Of a DNA stretch of 20,301 bases, positions 1-6,480 are shown piece after piece. Source of the stretch: Candidatus Helarchaeota archaeon (GTDB lineage: Archaea; Asgardarchaeota; Lokiarchaeia; Helarchaeales; HEL-GB-A); the NCBI GenBank assembly GCA_013375455.1, contig JABXJT010000090.1, positions 1 to 20,301 on the forward strand, in the 5' to 3' direction. The stretch's first letter is position 1, and every line of letters begins with the position of its first letter. A model generated the notes under the pieces. That model was not told the DNA's origin, searched no databases, and saw nothing but the letters and a program-made list of their open reading frames with translations. The translations under genes and the position numbers were made by a program.

Positions 1-351
1 CCACTCAAAATCGTAGCAAAAAGTATCTTTATACAAAAAAATCAAAAGCTTGATGTTTTTATCGATTTTAAAAGGTCATACGCCGCAATATCTCCAAAGA
101 ATTTCTCAGTTTATCCTAGGATAGCTAAAGAAATTCGATTCTATCTTTTGAAGGGAGGGAAGAATATACCTGAATTAGAGAAAGATGGTTGTAAAATTAA
201 ATTTTTGTCAAAGGAGAACCTAATCAATCAACTCTCTAGCGTTTTAAGATCTTTGAATGAAGAGCAAATAAAATTATTAATTAAAAGAATTTATACATTG
301 GATAAAGGAGTGTATAATAATGCGCAAAAAGCGATAGAAGAGTTCCTTTAA
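1..351 (+). CDS. 3' end of an unknown protein (partial)
   Basis: The frame is open from the first base of the window to a TAA at 349-351, giving 117 residues of a protein whose start lies upstream. The first in-frame start-like codon (TTG at 148) has no ribosome-binding site and falls inside continuous coding-like sequence, so it is not the real start. The visible part is basic (many Lys) with alternating short beta-like and helical stretches; it has no membrane segment and no metal-binding motif. I do not recognise the family. It ends 155 bases before the flavodoxin gene, which seems to have its own promoter. Confidence 0.5.
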   Translation, partial: PLKIVAKSIFIQKNQKLDVFIDFKRSYAAISPKNFSVYPRIAKEIRFYLLKGGKNIPELEKDGCKIKFLSKENLINQLSSVLRSLNEEQIKLLIKRIYTLDKGVYNNAQKAIEEFL

Positions 352-462
352 ATTATCAGCTTCTAGATATGTAAAGGACTCACTTCACCGTTTTATGGAC
401 ATGAAATAAGATTAGTCTAAAACCTTATGCAATAAAAAGGATTAATACTAATGAGAAATAAA

Positions 463-471
463 GTATAAAAA
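463..471 (+). promoter_or_regulatory. TATA-like box before the flavodoxin gene
   Basis: GTATAAAAA lies about 40 bases before the ATG at 507. An archaeal start site about 25 bases downstream would give a short leader holding the GGTGGTG stretch at 497-503, a weak ribosome-binding site. Confidence 0.4.
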
Positions 472-506
472 TGCTAGTGCAGAACTTATATTCGTTGGTG
501 GTGTAA

Positions 507-1022
507 ATGGTGAAAATTTTAATTACGTATTATTCCATGACCGGAAATACTGAAAAAATCGCGAAGGGCATGTACGAAGCCTTGGCTGGGGAAGATGTGA
601 CGCTGAAAAAAATTGAAGAACTCGATCCCTCTACCTTGAACTCATACGATCTCGTCCTATTAGGCTCCGGAATTTATGCTGCACGGTTTCATAAATCGGT
701 GAAAAAACTCTTAAAAGCTACGGAGGAACTCCCCCCAAAAGTCGCCCTGTTTTATACTCACGCGACAGCAGACCCAGACACTTATCAAACCTTTCCTCGG
801 AATATCAGAAAGATGATCGAGAAAGGTGGATGTACGATATGCGCGGAATTTGAATGTTTGGGCGAGACTAAAAATGTTTCAGAGGAGCAACAACAGCAGC
901 GACTGCAAACTTTATCCCCTGAGGAGAGACAAAAGGCCGAAGAACAAATGGCAAAATTAAAAGACCATCCCAATGCCGACGACCTAGACAATGCTAAAAA
1001 ATTCGCAAAAACTCTAATTTAA
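507..1022 (+). CDS. Flavodoxin family protein
   Basis: A 171-residue flavodoxin-like, FMN-binding electron-transfer or quinone-reductase-type protein, probably cytosolic. The N-terminal beta strand MVKILITYYS runs into the phosphate-binding loop S-M-T-G-N-T (residues 10-15), the classical FMN phosphate site. A second loop G-S-G-I-Y (about 53-57) sits where the isoalloxazine ring is bound. The region about 125-160 is Gln/Glu-rich and helical, longer than in a minimal flavodoxin. The ATG at 507 gives a normal N terminus and follows a GGTGGTG sequence. The membrane transporter gene follows 52 bases downstream; a T6 run directly after the stop (1023-1028) could end part of the transcripts. The electron-transfer partner cannot be told from the context. 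Confidence 0.9.
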   Translation: MVKILITYYSMTGNTEKIAKGMYEALAGEDVTLKKIEELDPSTLNSYDLVLLGSGIYAARFHKSVKKLLKATEELPPKVALFYTHATADPDTYQTFPRNIRKMIEKGGCTICAEFECLGETKNVSEEQQQQRLQTLSPEERQKAEEQMAKLKDHPNADDLDNAKKFAKTLI

Positions 1023-1074
1023 TTTTTTGAGGAAGAACTTATCATAAATATGTTGGCATTGGATTGAATTTGTA

Positions 1075-1950
1075 ATGTATGGTACCTTAAGTGATACATT
1101 AATAGGAATAAGTCTAGTATTATTGAGCGCATTTTCAGGGGGATTTGGGATGGTCTTACAAAAGAGACAGGTTAATCTTAAATCCACTCCAGATTCAGCC
1201 GAACAATCTACTGCCAGTGGTAGTAAGTTTTCCAAAGATCCTATATGGATTCTATCGATTTTAATGCAAGCAGTTTTTCCGATCCCGCTTGCGTTTCTAG
1301 CTTTCATGTTTATTGGAATAGCTCTTGCCCAACCTTTAGCCAGTGCGAGCATTGTTTTTCTAGTTTTGGGATTGATGCTTATGCTAGGGGAGCGCTTAAA
1401 GAGTAAATTAGAGTATTTAGGCCTTGTAATTCTAACATTTGGTATTATTGGTATTGCATTAAGTGGTATTGGAGGTCCCATTACACTAGGTCTATTCTTA
1501 TCAACCCAAATTAATTTTTGGATTCTTTTTTCGATAATTATTGCATTAGCAATGACCTCCTTAATCCTTGCAATTAAGATTCCAAAGATAAAGTTGATCT
1601 GCTTGGGGGTTTTGGCTGGTTGTTGCTCTGCGGTTGGCTCGGTTTTGTTTCAATCGACATCCTTAGCGATTTTGGAATTATCCCACCCATCGGCGATTTT
1701 AGTGCTTGTCCTTGGGATATTAGGGGTTATCGCGAGTATAGTATTATATTTCCTTGTTTCGCAAGAAGCCTTTAAACAGGGAAAAGCAATAAAATTTATT
1801 CCCTCCCTATATGGATCAATGAATGTGCTTGCCGTTTTCGCGGGTTTATTTGTCTTTCAACAATCTATCAGTAATTTTATATTTTTCTGGGTCGGCCTTC
1901 CATTGATAATTGCAGGTGTATCTCTTCTCGCGAGAGTTACAGGAGAATAA
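1075..1950 (+). CDS. Multipass membrane transporter, DMT superfamily (NIPA/EamA-like)
   Basis: A 291-residue integral membrane protein with about nine hydrophobic segments. The first helix ends in G-x-x-L-Q-K-R-Q (about residues 23-32), like the G-x-x-x-x-K-K start of NIPA-type magnesium transporters. Segment 80-115 (I-A-L-A-Q-P-L-A-S-A-S, then L-G-E-R-L-K) matches the internal helix pair of drug/metabolite transporters, where a glutamate follows the helix. A hydrophilic Ser/Thr-rich loop (about 35-55) separates the first two membrane segments. The substrate is unknown; magnesium is a guess from the NIPA likeness and an EamA-type metabolite exporter is the main alternative. There is no ribosome-binding site at the ATG; a weak TATA-like stretch near 1041-1050 would fit a leaderless transcript. 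Confidence 0.82.
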   Translation: MYGTLSDTLIGISLVLLSAFSGGFGMVLQKRQVNLKSTPDSAEQSTASGSKFSKDPIWILSILMQAVFPIPLAFLAFMFIGIALAQPLASASIVFLVLGLMLMLGERLKSKLEYLGLVILTFGIIGIALSGIGGPITLGLFLSTQINFWILFSIIIALAMTSLILAIKIPKIKLICLGVLAGCCSAVGSVLFQSTSLAILELSHPSAILVLVLGILGVIASIVLYFLVSQEAFKQGKAIKFIPSLYGSMNVLAVFAGLFVFQQSISNFIFFWVGLPLIIAGVSLLARVTGE

Positions 1951-1968
1951 GTTAAAAAAACTCTTTTT

Positions 1969-1996
1969 ATGTCGTTTAACCTGCATTTTACGACAT
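1969..1996. repeat. Inverted repeat ATGTCGT/ACGACAT downstream of the transporter gene
   Basis: A perfect 7-base inverted repeat (1969-1975 and 1990-1996) with a 14-base spacer lies directly after a T5 run that follows the transporter stop. It could be an RNA hairpin near the transcript end or a protein-binding site; the sequence does not decide. Confidence 0.4.
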
Positions 1997-2078
1997 TACA
2001 GGAATGAATGCTTACATGTTTTAATTTATGAAGACAAATTTTGAAAAAAAGGAAATAATGGGATATTCTGGGATAATA

Positions 2079-2204
2079 CTAAAGTCCAGGAATCTGAGAA
2101 CTGCCCATAATCAAAAGTACGACTATAATAATGGTAACGGCCGTGGCAATCGATGCTATGAGTATTATCCAAAATAAACGGCTCTTTACAAATGGCTCTG
2201 ACAC
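2079..2204 (-). CDS. Small single-span membrane protein (41 residues)
   Basis: A GTG-started reading frame on the minus strand runs from 2204 to a TAG at 2079 and encodes 41 residues. The start is preceded at 7 bases by a strong ribosome-binding site, AGGAGGA (2217-2211), one of the best in the window. After a short basic N terminus (M-S-E-P-F-V-K-S-R), residues 10-34 form one uninterrupted hydrophobic helix rich in Ile, Val, Leu and Ala, followed by a short Gly/Ser/Pro tail. A membrane peptide plus a perfectly spaced ribosome-binding site in an otherwise empty 456-base stretch makes a real gene likely. An overlapping ATG two bases upstream is in another frame and stops after six codons. It is divergent from the NifX-like gene. 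No family is recognised. Confidence 0.6.
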   Translation of the reverse strand: MSEPFVKSRLFWIILIASIATAVTIIIVVLLIMGSSQIPGL

Positions 2205-2210
2205 ATATTT

Positions 2211-2217
2211 TCCTCCT
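2211..2217 (-). promoter_or_regulatory. Ribosome-binding site of the 41-residue membrane protein
   Basis: AGGAGGA on the minus strand, ending 6-7 bases before the GTG at 2204. It fixes the start and reading frame of the small gene. Confidence 0.6.
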
Positions 2218-2287
2218 AAAATTCTTTCTTATTTCATCCTTTTTTAATAAGGTGATCTTTTTTTAATTTATTTCTCTGGTTCGATTT

Positions 2288-2325
2288 AATTGAAATAGAT
2301 TTATAGATAGAAATTTGTTTCAATT
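2288..2325. promoter_or_regulatory. Inverted repeat flanking a TATA-like element (possible operator)
   Basis: AATTGAAA (2288-2295) and its exact complement TTTCAATT (2318-2325) flank the TATA-like stretch ATTTATAGATAG (2299-2310). The arms are centred 30 bases apart, about three helical turns. It lies in the divergent region between the 41-residue membrane protein and the NifX-like gene, where a regulator could act on both. Confidence 0.35.
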
Positions 2326-2354
2326 TGTAACTGAAAATCACCGATTATCGCTAA

Positions 2355-2363
2355 TTTTATAAG
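2355..2363 (+). promoter_or_regulatory. TATA-like box and ribosome-binding site of the NifX-like gene
   Basis: TTTTATAAG is about 25 bases before position 2383, a likely transcription start. The leader would then carry the strong AAGGAGG at 2392-2398, placed 8 bases before the TTG at 2407, which decides that start over the ATG at 2383. Confidence 0.45.
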
Positions 2364-2406
2364 CGAACTTTCTTAAATTAGTATGATTTATAAGGAGGCG
2401 TTCAGA

Positions 2407-2817
2407 TTGCGAATTGGTATTCCCATTGTAAAGGATGACGGCTTAGAATCAGAAATTTCAGGTCATTTTGGTCGTGCAGAATACTTTATAATTGTGGATT
2501 TGAAAAAATTAGACGAGAAAAAAGTCATTCGCGATGATAATGTCGGATCTTTAGTGAGCGAAACGTCGGTAATCAGAAACCTCATGGAACATGCCTGTGG
2601 CTCGTTAGTCGATTTGTTAATGAACAGTAAAGTTGATGCTCTTATCGTGGAGGGTATTGGGGGACGACCTTTTCAACTCTTCAAACAGAATGGCATAAAA
2701 GTTTATGCAGGTGCCTTTGGAACAATAAAAGAAGTCCTGCGAGACTTTTTAAATGGAATGTTACAGGAATTGCAAGCCGGAAGCTGTGGCCATCACGATC
2801 AACACCCTTTTCATTAA
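2407..2817 (+). CDS. NifX/NifB C-terminal-like (dinitrogenase FeMo-cofactor biosynthesis fold) protein
   Basis: About 136 residues of the fold named after nitrogenase FeMo-cofactor biosynthesis. In many archaea these are stand-alone proteins that handle iron-sulfur or other metal clusters rather than nitrogenase parts. The start R-I-G-I-P-I-V, the S-x-H-F-G-R-A sequence near residues 22-28 and I-V-E-G-I-G-G-R-P near 85-93 are typical of the family. The C terminus ends in a Cys/His-rich tail (G-S-C-G-H-H-D-Q-H), a plausible extra metal ligand set. I chose TTG 2407 because AAGGAGG lies exactly 8 bases upstream and the protein then begins at the domain's first strand; the ATG at 2383 would place that site inside the coding region. 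No nif gene is near, so a role in nitrogen fixation is not supported. Confidence 0.87.
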   Translation: MRIGIPIVKDDGLESEISGHFGRAEYFIIVDLKKLDEKKVIRDDNVGSLVSETSVIRNLMEHACGSLVDLLMNSKVDALIVEGIGGRPFQLFKQNGIKVYAGAFGTIKEVLRDFLNGMLQELQAGSCGHHDQHPFH

Positions 2818-2851
2818 AACTATGGAAGAGCGATTGTAGAAGAATTAACAA

Positions 2852-3097
2852 TTATAAAGTCGAATATTTACCGTACCGATTCTTGTATTTGATTAATCCA
2901 GTGATGAGGAGAACACTTCCCACGATAATTAAGATTAACCCCGTGACCCAAAATCCAAATAACATCCGATTCATTATGCCCTGTAACTCTGGTGGCATTG
3001 ATCCAAACGCATTTTGCAGAACGTAACTTTCAACCATCAATATTGCTCCCGGGGGCGCCGTGGCCCCTCCGGCAATGAAAAATCCTAAGTGACCCAT
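2852..3097 (-). CDS. Small membrane protein, unknown family
   Basis: I place the start at the ATG at 3097, giving 81 residues; GGGGATC (3109-3103) sits 5 bases upstream as a ribosome-binding site. A TTG at 3145 would add 16 residues but has no such site. The protein has one clear transmembrane helix (about residues 48-68, rich in Leu, Ile, Gly and Val) followed by a basic tail, so the C terminus is probably cytoplasmic. The first third (G-F-F-I-A-G-G-A-T-A-P-P-G) is weakly hydrophobic and could be a second, shorter membrane segment. It ends 34 bases after the convergent NifX-like gene and is divergent from the winged-helix regulator, with a shared promoter region. I do not recognise the family. 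Confidence 0.6.
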   Translation of the reverse strand: MGHLGFFIAGGATAPPGAILMVESYVLQNAFGSMPPELQGIMNRMLFGFWVTGLILIIVGSVLLITGLIKYKNRYGKYSTL

Positions 3098-3180
3098 ATT
3101 TTGATCCCCTATATAATGTATAATTACATCAAAATAATTCTTCAAATATTAAGTTATTTAGTCAAATTTTTGACAAAGAC

Positions 3181-3188
3181 ATATAAAT
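3181..3188 (+). promoter_or_regulatory. TATA box of the winged-helix / radical-SAM operon
   Basis: ATATAAAT is centred about 25 bases before the ATG at 3210, the standard archaeal TATA-to-start distance, so the transcript is probably leaderless. There is no ribosome-binding site before this ATG, which agrees. Confidence 0.55.
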
Positions 3189-3209
3189 AGAAAGTGTCAT
3201 AGAGAATCT

Positions 3210-3608
3210 ATGCAATCCAAAAACGCTAAGCGACGGAACATCGTCATTCGCATCATAAAGATAGATGAATTCCTACGGTTCTTTAACATGGTAAAGGAAT
3301 TTTCCGTCAATAAATTCAAGAAATTATATCAAAAAGGGAAAGAATTGGTGAAATTCTTCTCGGATACGAAGAAAATTCTCATCTTATCACGCTTTACACT
3401 AGTTGATACGTTATCATTTAGCGAGATTCAGCGTGAACTGGACGTTTCCAGTTCTCAACTAAGTTACGATCTCAAAAAAATGACGGATCTCGGCTTTTTG
3501 GAGAAAATCCATCGCGAGGAACGCGAGAATAAGCGATTCTCGTTCTATAAAATAACCCTGTTGGGACGGAAGGTTATAGAACAGATCTTTTTCTTCCCAA
3601 AGGGATAA
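3210..3608 (+). CDS. Winged helix-turn-helix transcriptional regulator (ArsR/MarR-like)
   Basis: A 132-residue cytosolic DNA-binding protein. The basic N-terminal half (about 1-50) looks helical. Residues 55-125 form a winged helix: a helix (I-L-I-L-S-R-F), then L-S-F-S-E-I-Q-R-E-L (helix 2), S-S-S-Q-L-S-Y-D-L-K-K-M (recognition helix, about 80-91), the turn D-L-G-F-L-E-K, a Lys/Arg/Glu-rich wing (101-112) and a closing helix. This order is typical of archaeal ArsR-like regulators. No metal-binding cysteines are present, so metal sensing is unlikely. The radical-SAM gene starts 10 bases after the stop, so the two are almost certainly one transcript; the regulator may control its own operon. 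The ligand and target are unknown. Confidence 0.82.
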   Translation: MQSKNAKRRNIVIRIIKIDEFLRFFNMVKEFSVNKFKKLYQKGKELVKFFSDTKKILILSRFTLVDTLSFSEIQRELDVSSSQLSYDLKKMTDLGFLEKIHREERENKRFSFYKITLLGRKVIEQIFFFPKG

Positions 3609-3618
3609 TTCGAGGAGT

Positions 3619-5244
3619 ATGGAAAGGATGGTAAAAAACGGAGGAACAAAAATTGTTTTAACGGCATCACAAACGGAGATTTCTGATTTTAGAAACAATC
3701 CATTCATAGCCTTTTCGGGGAGCTTTCCACATCGGATGCCCATTTGGAGCTCCAGGATGCTTCTCTTCCCACCACCCCCCGTGGAAAACGGGCGTTCAAG
3801 ATTTGCGCCTTACGGTCTCCGTAAAATCGAAGCGGGTTTGCTAGACAATGGGTTCAGCCAAGACGATATCATGACTGTAATTCCAGATGATCTCAATAAG
3901 GTAGTTGGTCCCGATACGAAAGTGGTGGGTATTTCCGCCATGGACCCCCTGGGACTGGCTTACGTCTCATTCACGTATTCCACATTCTTGGGGTGGGGGA
4001 ACGAACCCGAAAACATGCATGCCTTCCAGAAAATATTTCGAACAAAGGCGATAAAGAAACACAAGCCGAAAATTATTGTTGGGGGAGCGGGCTCGTGGCA
4101 AATTGGGCCGAAAGCTCAAAAACTCCTCGGGATCGACACGGTTATCATAGGGGAGGCGGATGAGATTGCGGTTGAAATTTTTAACAAGGCAGTAAAGGGC
4201 GAAGCGCTCCCAGCGAGGGTAAAACAAAAGCGATCCTCGCCGATCGAAAAAATTCCCCTGATAAAAAATGCCGCTGTTCATGGAACCGTTGAAATTTCAA
4301 GGGGTTGCGGGCGAAATTGCCAGTTCTGCACGCCCACTATGCGAAAAAGACGTGACATGCCAATAGAAAAAATCGTAGAAGAGGTAAAGGTTAATATTGC
4401 GAATGGCAATGACATGATTACCCTAGCTACCGAAGACCTATTTCTATACTGTTATGATCGGACCACCAAGTTCCATCCAAATGCCATGGCTGTCTATAAC
4501 TTGATAAAGAATATTGCCGCAGTTCCTGGAGTAAATGCGATCCAGCCCGCGCACATCAGCCTCACGCCCGCAGTGGTCGATCCAGAAATGATAAGTGAAT
4601 TAACGAACATCATGTATGAATGCTGCCGTTATCATTACAAAGGCGAGCCCATCATCACGGCGGAAACAGGCATAGAAACAGCGAGTCCACGACTGATTGG
4701 GAAATACATGCGAGGCAAGTGCCTCCCTTACAAACCTGAGCAATGGCCTGAAGTGATACTAGAATCATATGGCATTCTCAATGATAATAATTGGACCCCA
4801 CTTTCCACCATTATCATAGGATTGCCCGATGAGCAGGAGTCCGATACCCTGACAACGCTTGAATTGGTGGATGACATTTTCAATTACCGATCCTTTCTTG
4901 TCCCCAATTTATTTGCCAATTTGGAGGAGTGCATCCTGCGGAACGAGCGGCGCGCCAACTTCGATGCATGCACGGACACGCAGATAGAATTATTCCAGCG
5001 CTGCTGGGAGTATAACGCCCATCTCTGGAAGCAGGATTGGCTCGGCAAGAATAAGACACCTATGGGATTTGCCCAGCGGTTGGCGACAACGCTAATCTTT
5101 AATGCAGCCTATCTCATCTATTATCGGTGGGGCAAGGGTAATTTAGCCAAAATTCGGAGAGATCTGCTGCTAAAAGTCTCTGGCACGAAACCAATTGAAA
5201 AAATCAGTGCGAGCTTGAAGGCTGTAAAAAGCGCGCTAAGATGA
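3619..5244 (+). CDS. Radical SAM enzyme with N-terminal B12-binding-like domain
   Basis: A 541-residue enzyme. Residues about 60-200 resemble the Rossmann-type cobalamin-binding domain of class B radical-SAM proteins (V-V-G-I-S-A-M near 102, I-I-V-G-G-A-G near 142-148, I-I-G-E-A-D near 166-171), but I see no D-x-H-x-x-G, so it may not bind B12 through histidine. The radical-SAM core starts at S-R-G-C-G-R-N-C-Q-F-C: C230, C234 and C237 form the C-x3-C-x2-C ligands of the 4Fe-4S cluster. Later elements are T-A-E-T-G-I-E-T near 345 and I-I-G-L-P near 400. The substrate is unknown. ATG 3619 is only 1 base after GAGGAG (3612-3617), whereas the in-frame ATG at 3628 is 10 bases away, so the true protein may lack the first three residues. 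It follows the winged-helix gene closely and its last 9 bases overlap the convergent TFB gene. Confidence 0.9.
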   Translation: MERMVKNGGTKIVLTASQTEISDFRNNPFIAFSGSFPHRMPIWSSRMLLFPPPPVENGRSRFAPYGLRKIEAGLLDNGFSQDDIMTVIPDDLNKVVGPDTKVVGISAMDPLGLAYVSFTYSTFLGWGNEPENMHAFQKIFRTKAIKKHKPKIIVGGAGSWQIGPKAQKLLGIDTVIIGEADEIAVEIFNKAVKGEALPARVKQKRSSPIEKIPLIKNAAVHGTVEISRGCGRNCQFCTPTMRKRRDMPIEKIVEEVKVNIANGNDMITLATEDLFLYCYDRTTKFHPNAMAVYNLIKNIAAVPGVNAIQPAHISLTPAVVDPEMISELTNIMYECCRYHYKGEPIITAETGIETASPRLIGKYMRGKCLPYKPEQWPEVILESYGILNDNNWTPLSTIIIGLPDEQESDTLTTLELVDDIFNYRSFLVPNLFANLEECILRNERRANFDACTDTQIELFQRCWEYNAHLWKQDWLGKNKTPMGFAQRLATTLIFNAAYLIYYRWGKGNLAKIRRDLLLKVSGTKPIEKISASLKAVKSALR

Positions 5245-6168
5245 GGCTTTAGCGACCATTTTCTTGATTTGTTTGGCACGATTCCGCAGTGTCACTTCTG
5301 AAATGGCAGAAGTCTTTGAGATCTCGAATTGGCTTCGTGGTTCTCCGAGTTCTTTCGCGGCAAGATATAGGGCGGCCGAAGCAAGACCCTTTGGATTTTT
5401 TCCAGTCAATACCATTCCACTTTGTTCAGCTTGATTTAACAGCTCAATGGCCCGCTTCTGAACGGCGGGAGACAGCTTCAAATCTTGGCCGAAGCGCACG
5501 ATGTATTGCGTTTTAAGATCAGAGAGCTCCTTCGGAACAGATTCTTCAATGTGTTGCGCTAAAAGTCGATATGATTTCGCAATCGTTTTTACTGGAATTT
5601 GGGTCACCTTAGAGAGTTCATTGAGAGTTCGGGGCAGGCCGTGGATCTTGATGGCAGCGTAGAGAGATGCTGCCACGAGCGAGTCGATGGACCTCCCCAT
5701 CGTGAGCTTCGCGCGGACTGCTTTCTTGTAAATGCGTAGCGCCTCTTCAGTGACCGTACGTGGAAGACCCAAGGTGCTGGCTTGATTAAGTAATTTGGGT
5801 TGCGCAATGCTTAAATTTCGTTCAAAGGTGGTCGTCACTGAGCGCTGAATTTTTGACAGACGCCAATATTTCTGCTTCTGTTTTGGTGAAAGCGCACTCC
5901 CAGTCGTGTCAATGCCGGACTTGGGCACGACTGTCCTTGGTCCAAAATCAGTGAATACAGGTTCTGAGCTCCTACGCTCTTCTATTTCTTGCTTGGTGAA
6001 AGCTCTTCGGGGAGCATCGATGATAACTGGACCATGAACGACTCCACAATTCCGGCAAACATAAATACCGCGGTACGGCATAACATCTGGGGTATTACAG
6101 CAATCCCAATATTGTTCTTGGGATTTAGTTTCCTCTGCTGGATATCCATTTCTTTCTTCTTGGCCCAC
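5236..6168 (-). CDS. tfb: Transcription initiation factor B (TFB/TFIIB-like), divergent zinc ribbon
   Basis: A 310-residue archaeal TFB, which bridges TATA-binding protein and RNA polymerase. After the zinc-ribbon region (about 20-46), a B-reader-like segment (52-80, including R-A-F-T and a Pro-Lys-Ser-G-I-D turn) leads to two cyclin-fold repeats: about 115-205 (with A-A-S-L-Y-A-A near 167-173) and about 213-305 (with A-S-A-A-L-Y-L-A-A), the hallmark doublet. The ribbon is unusual: the second half is the expected C38-x2-C41-G, but the first half has adjacent C23-C24 instead of C-x2-C, so zinc binding may be altered. The GTG start at 6168 has no ribosome-binding site; a TATA-like box lies about 47 bases upstream. 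The 3' end overlaps the radical-SAM gene tail to tail. Confidence 0.93.
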   Translation of the reverse strand: MGQEERNGYPAEETKSQEQYWDCCNTPDVMPYRGIYVCRNCGVVHGPVIIDAPRRAFTKQEIEERRSSEPVFTDFGPRTVVPKSGIDTTGSALSPKQKQKYWRLSKIQRSVTTTFERNLSIAQPKLLNQASTLGLPRTVTEEALRIYKKAVRAKLTMGRSIDSLVAASLYAAIKIHGLPRTLNELSKVTQIPVKTIAKSYRLLAQHIEESVPKELSDLKTQYIVRFGQDLKLSPAVQKRAIELLNQAEQSGMVLTGKNPKGLASAALYLAAKELGEPRSQFEISKTSAISEVTLRNRAKQIKKMVAKASS

Positions 6169-6210
6169 TCTTAAACAACTTCAATAATTTTCTGTGATAA
6201 TGCCATGAGG

Positions 6211-6220
6211 TTTAAAAATC
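6211..6220 (-). promoter_or_regulatory. TATA-like box of the TFB gene
   Basis: Minus-strand GATTTTTAAA is centred about 47 bases before the GTG at 6168; a start about 25 bases on leaves a leader of roughly 20 bases. Confidence 0.4.
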
Positions 6221-6333
6221 AATCCACCGCAACAAAAAGGACGTCATTCGTGCGTTTCGATCTAAGCGAGAACCCTGTTACCTACCTTGGATTTAACTCG
6301 AGATTTAATCCTCACATAGTTAAATAATTTTCC

Positions 6334-6342
6334 CTTATAAAG
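6334..6342 (+). promoter_or_regulatory. TATA-like box before a 37-codon reading frame
   Basis: CTTATAAAG on the plus strand is centred about 28 bases before the ATG at 6367, a spacing that would give a leaderless transcript. It sits in the 291-base gap between the TFB and TPR genes, both on the other strand. Confidence 0.35.
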
Positions 6343-6366
6343 ATTCGCAAAATATCTGAGTATGCT

Positions 6367-6480
6367 ATGAAAATACTGGAGATTCAAAAAGAGCCACTTT
6401 TTTCTAACGCGCACGAAAAATTAAGGAGAGTGCTTCATTTCAAGGAATGCCCGGCAAAATCACAAGCATTGTCTAGTTAA
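6367..6480 (+). CDS. Possible leaderless micro-ORF or antisense transcript, 37 residues
   Basis: ATG at 6367 opens 37 codons to a TAA at 6478-6480, overlapping the last 21 bases of the TPR gene on the opposite strand. The peptide (M-K-I-L-E-I-Q-K-E-P start, one Cys, Lys/Arg-rich middle) has no recognisable domain or membrane segment. The only support is the well-spaced TATA-like element upstream. The same promoter could instead produce a short RNA antisense to the end of the TPR mRNA. I treat it as a candidate only. Confidence 0.22.
   Translation: MKILEIQKEPLFSNAHEKLRRVLHFKECPAKSQALSS

Noticed and set aside
2270..2290. GGTTCGATTT resembling a tRNA T-loop
   Set aside because: No acceptor stem, anticodon arm or D-arm can be formed around it and the flanks are almost pure A/T.
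2407..2817. NifX-like gene as evidence of nitrogen fixation
   Set aside because: No nifH, nifD, nifK or nifB is present and this fold is widespread in non-fixing archaea.
6168..6206. 11-codon upstream reading frame before TFB
   Set aside because: The likely transcription start (about 25 bases after the TATA-like box at 6211-6220) lies downstream of its ATG, so it would not be transcribed.
6240..6320. GC-richer patch in the TFB upstream region checked for a tRNA or small RNA
   Set aside because: No cloverleaf and no convincing long stem was found on either strand.
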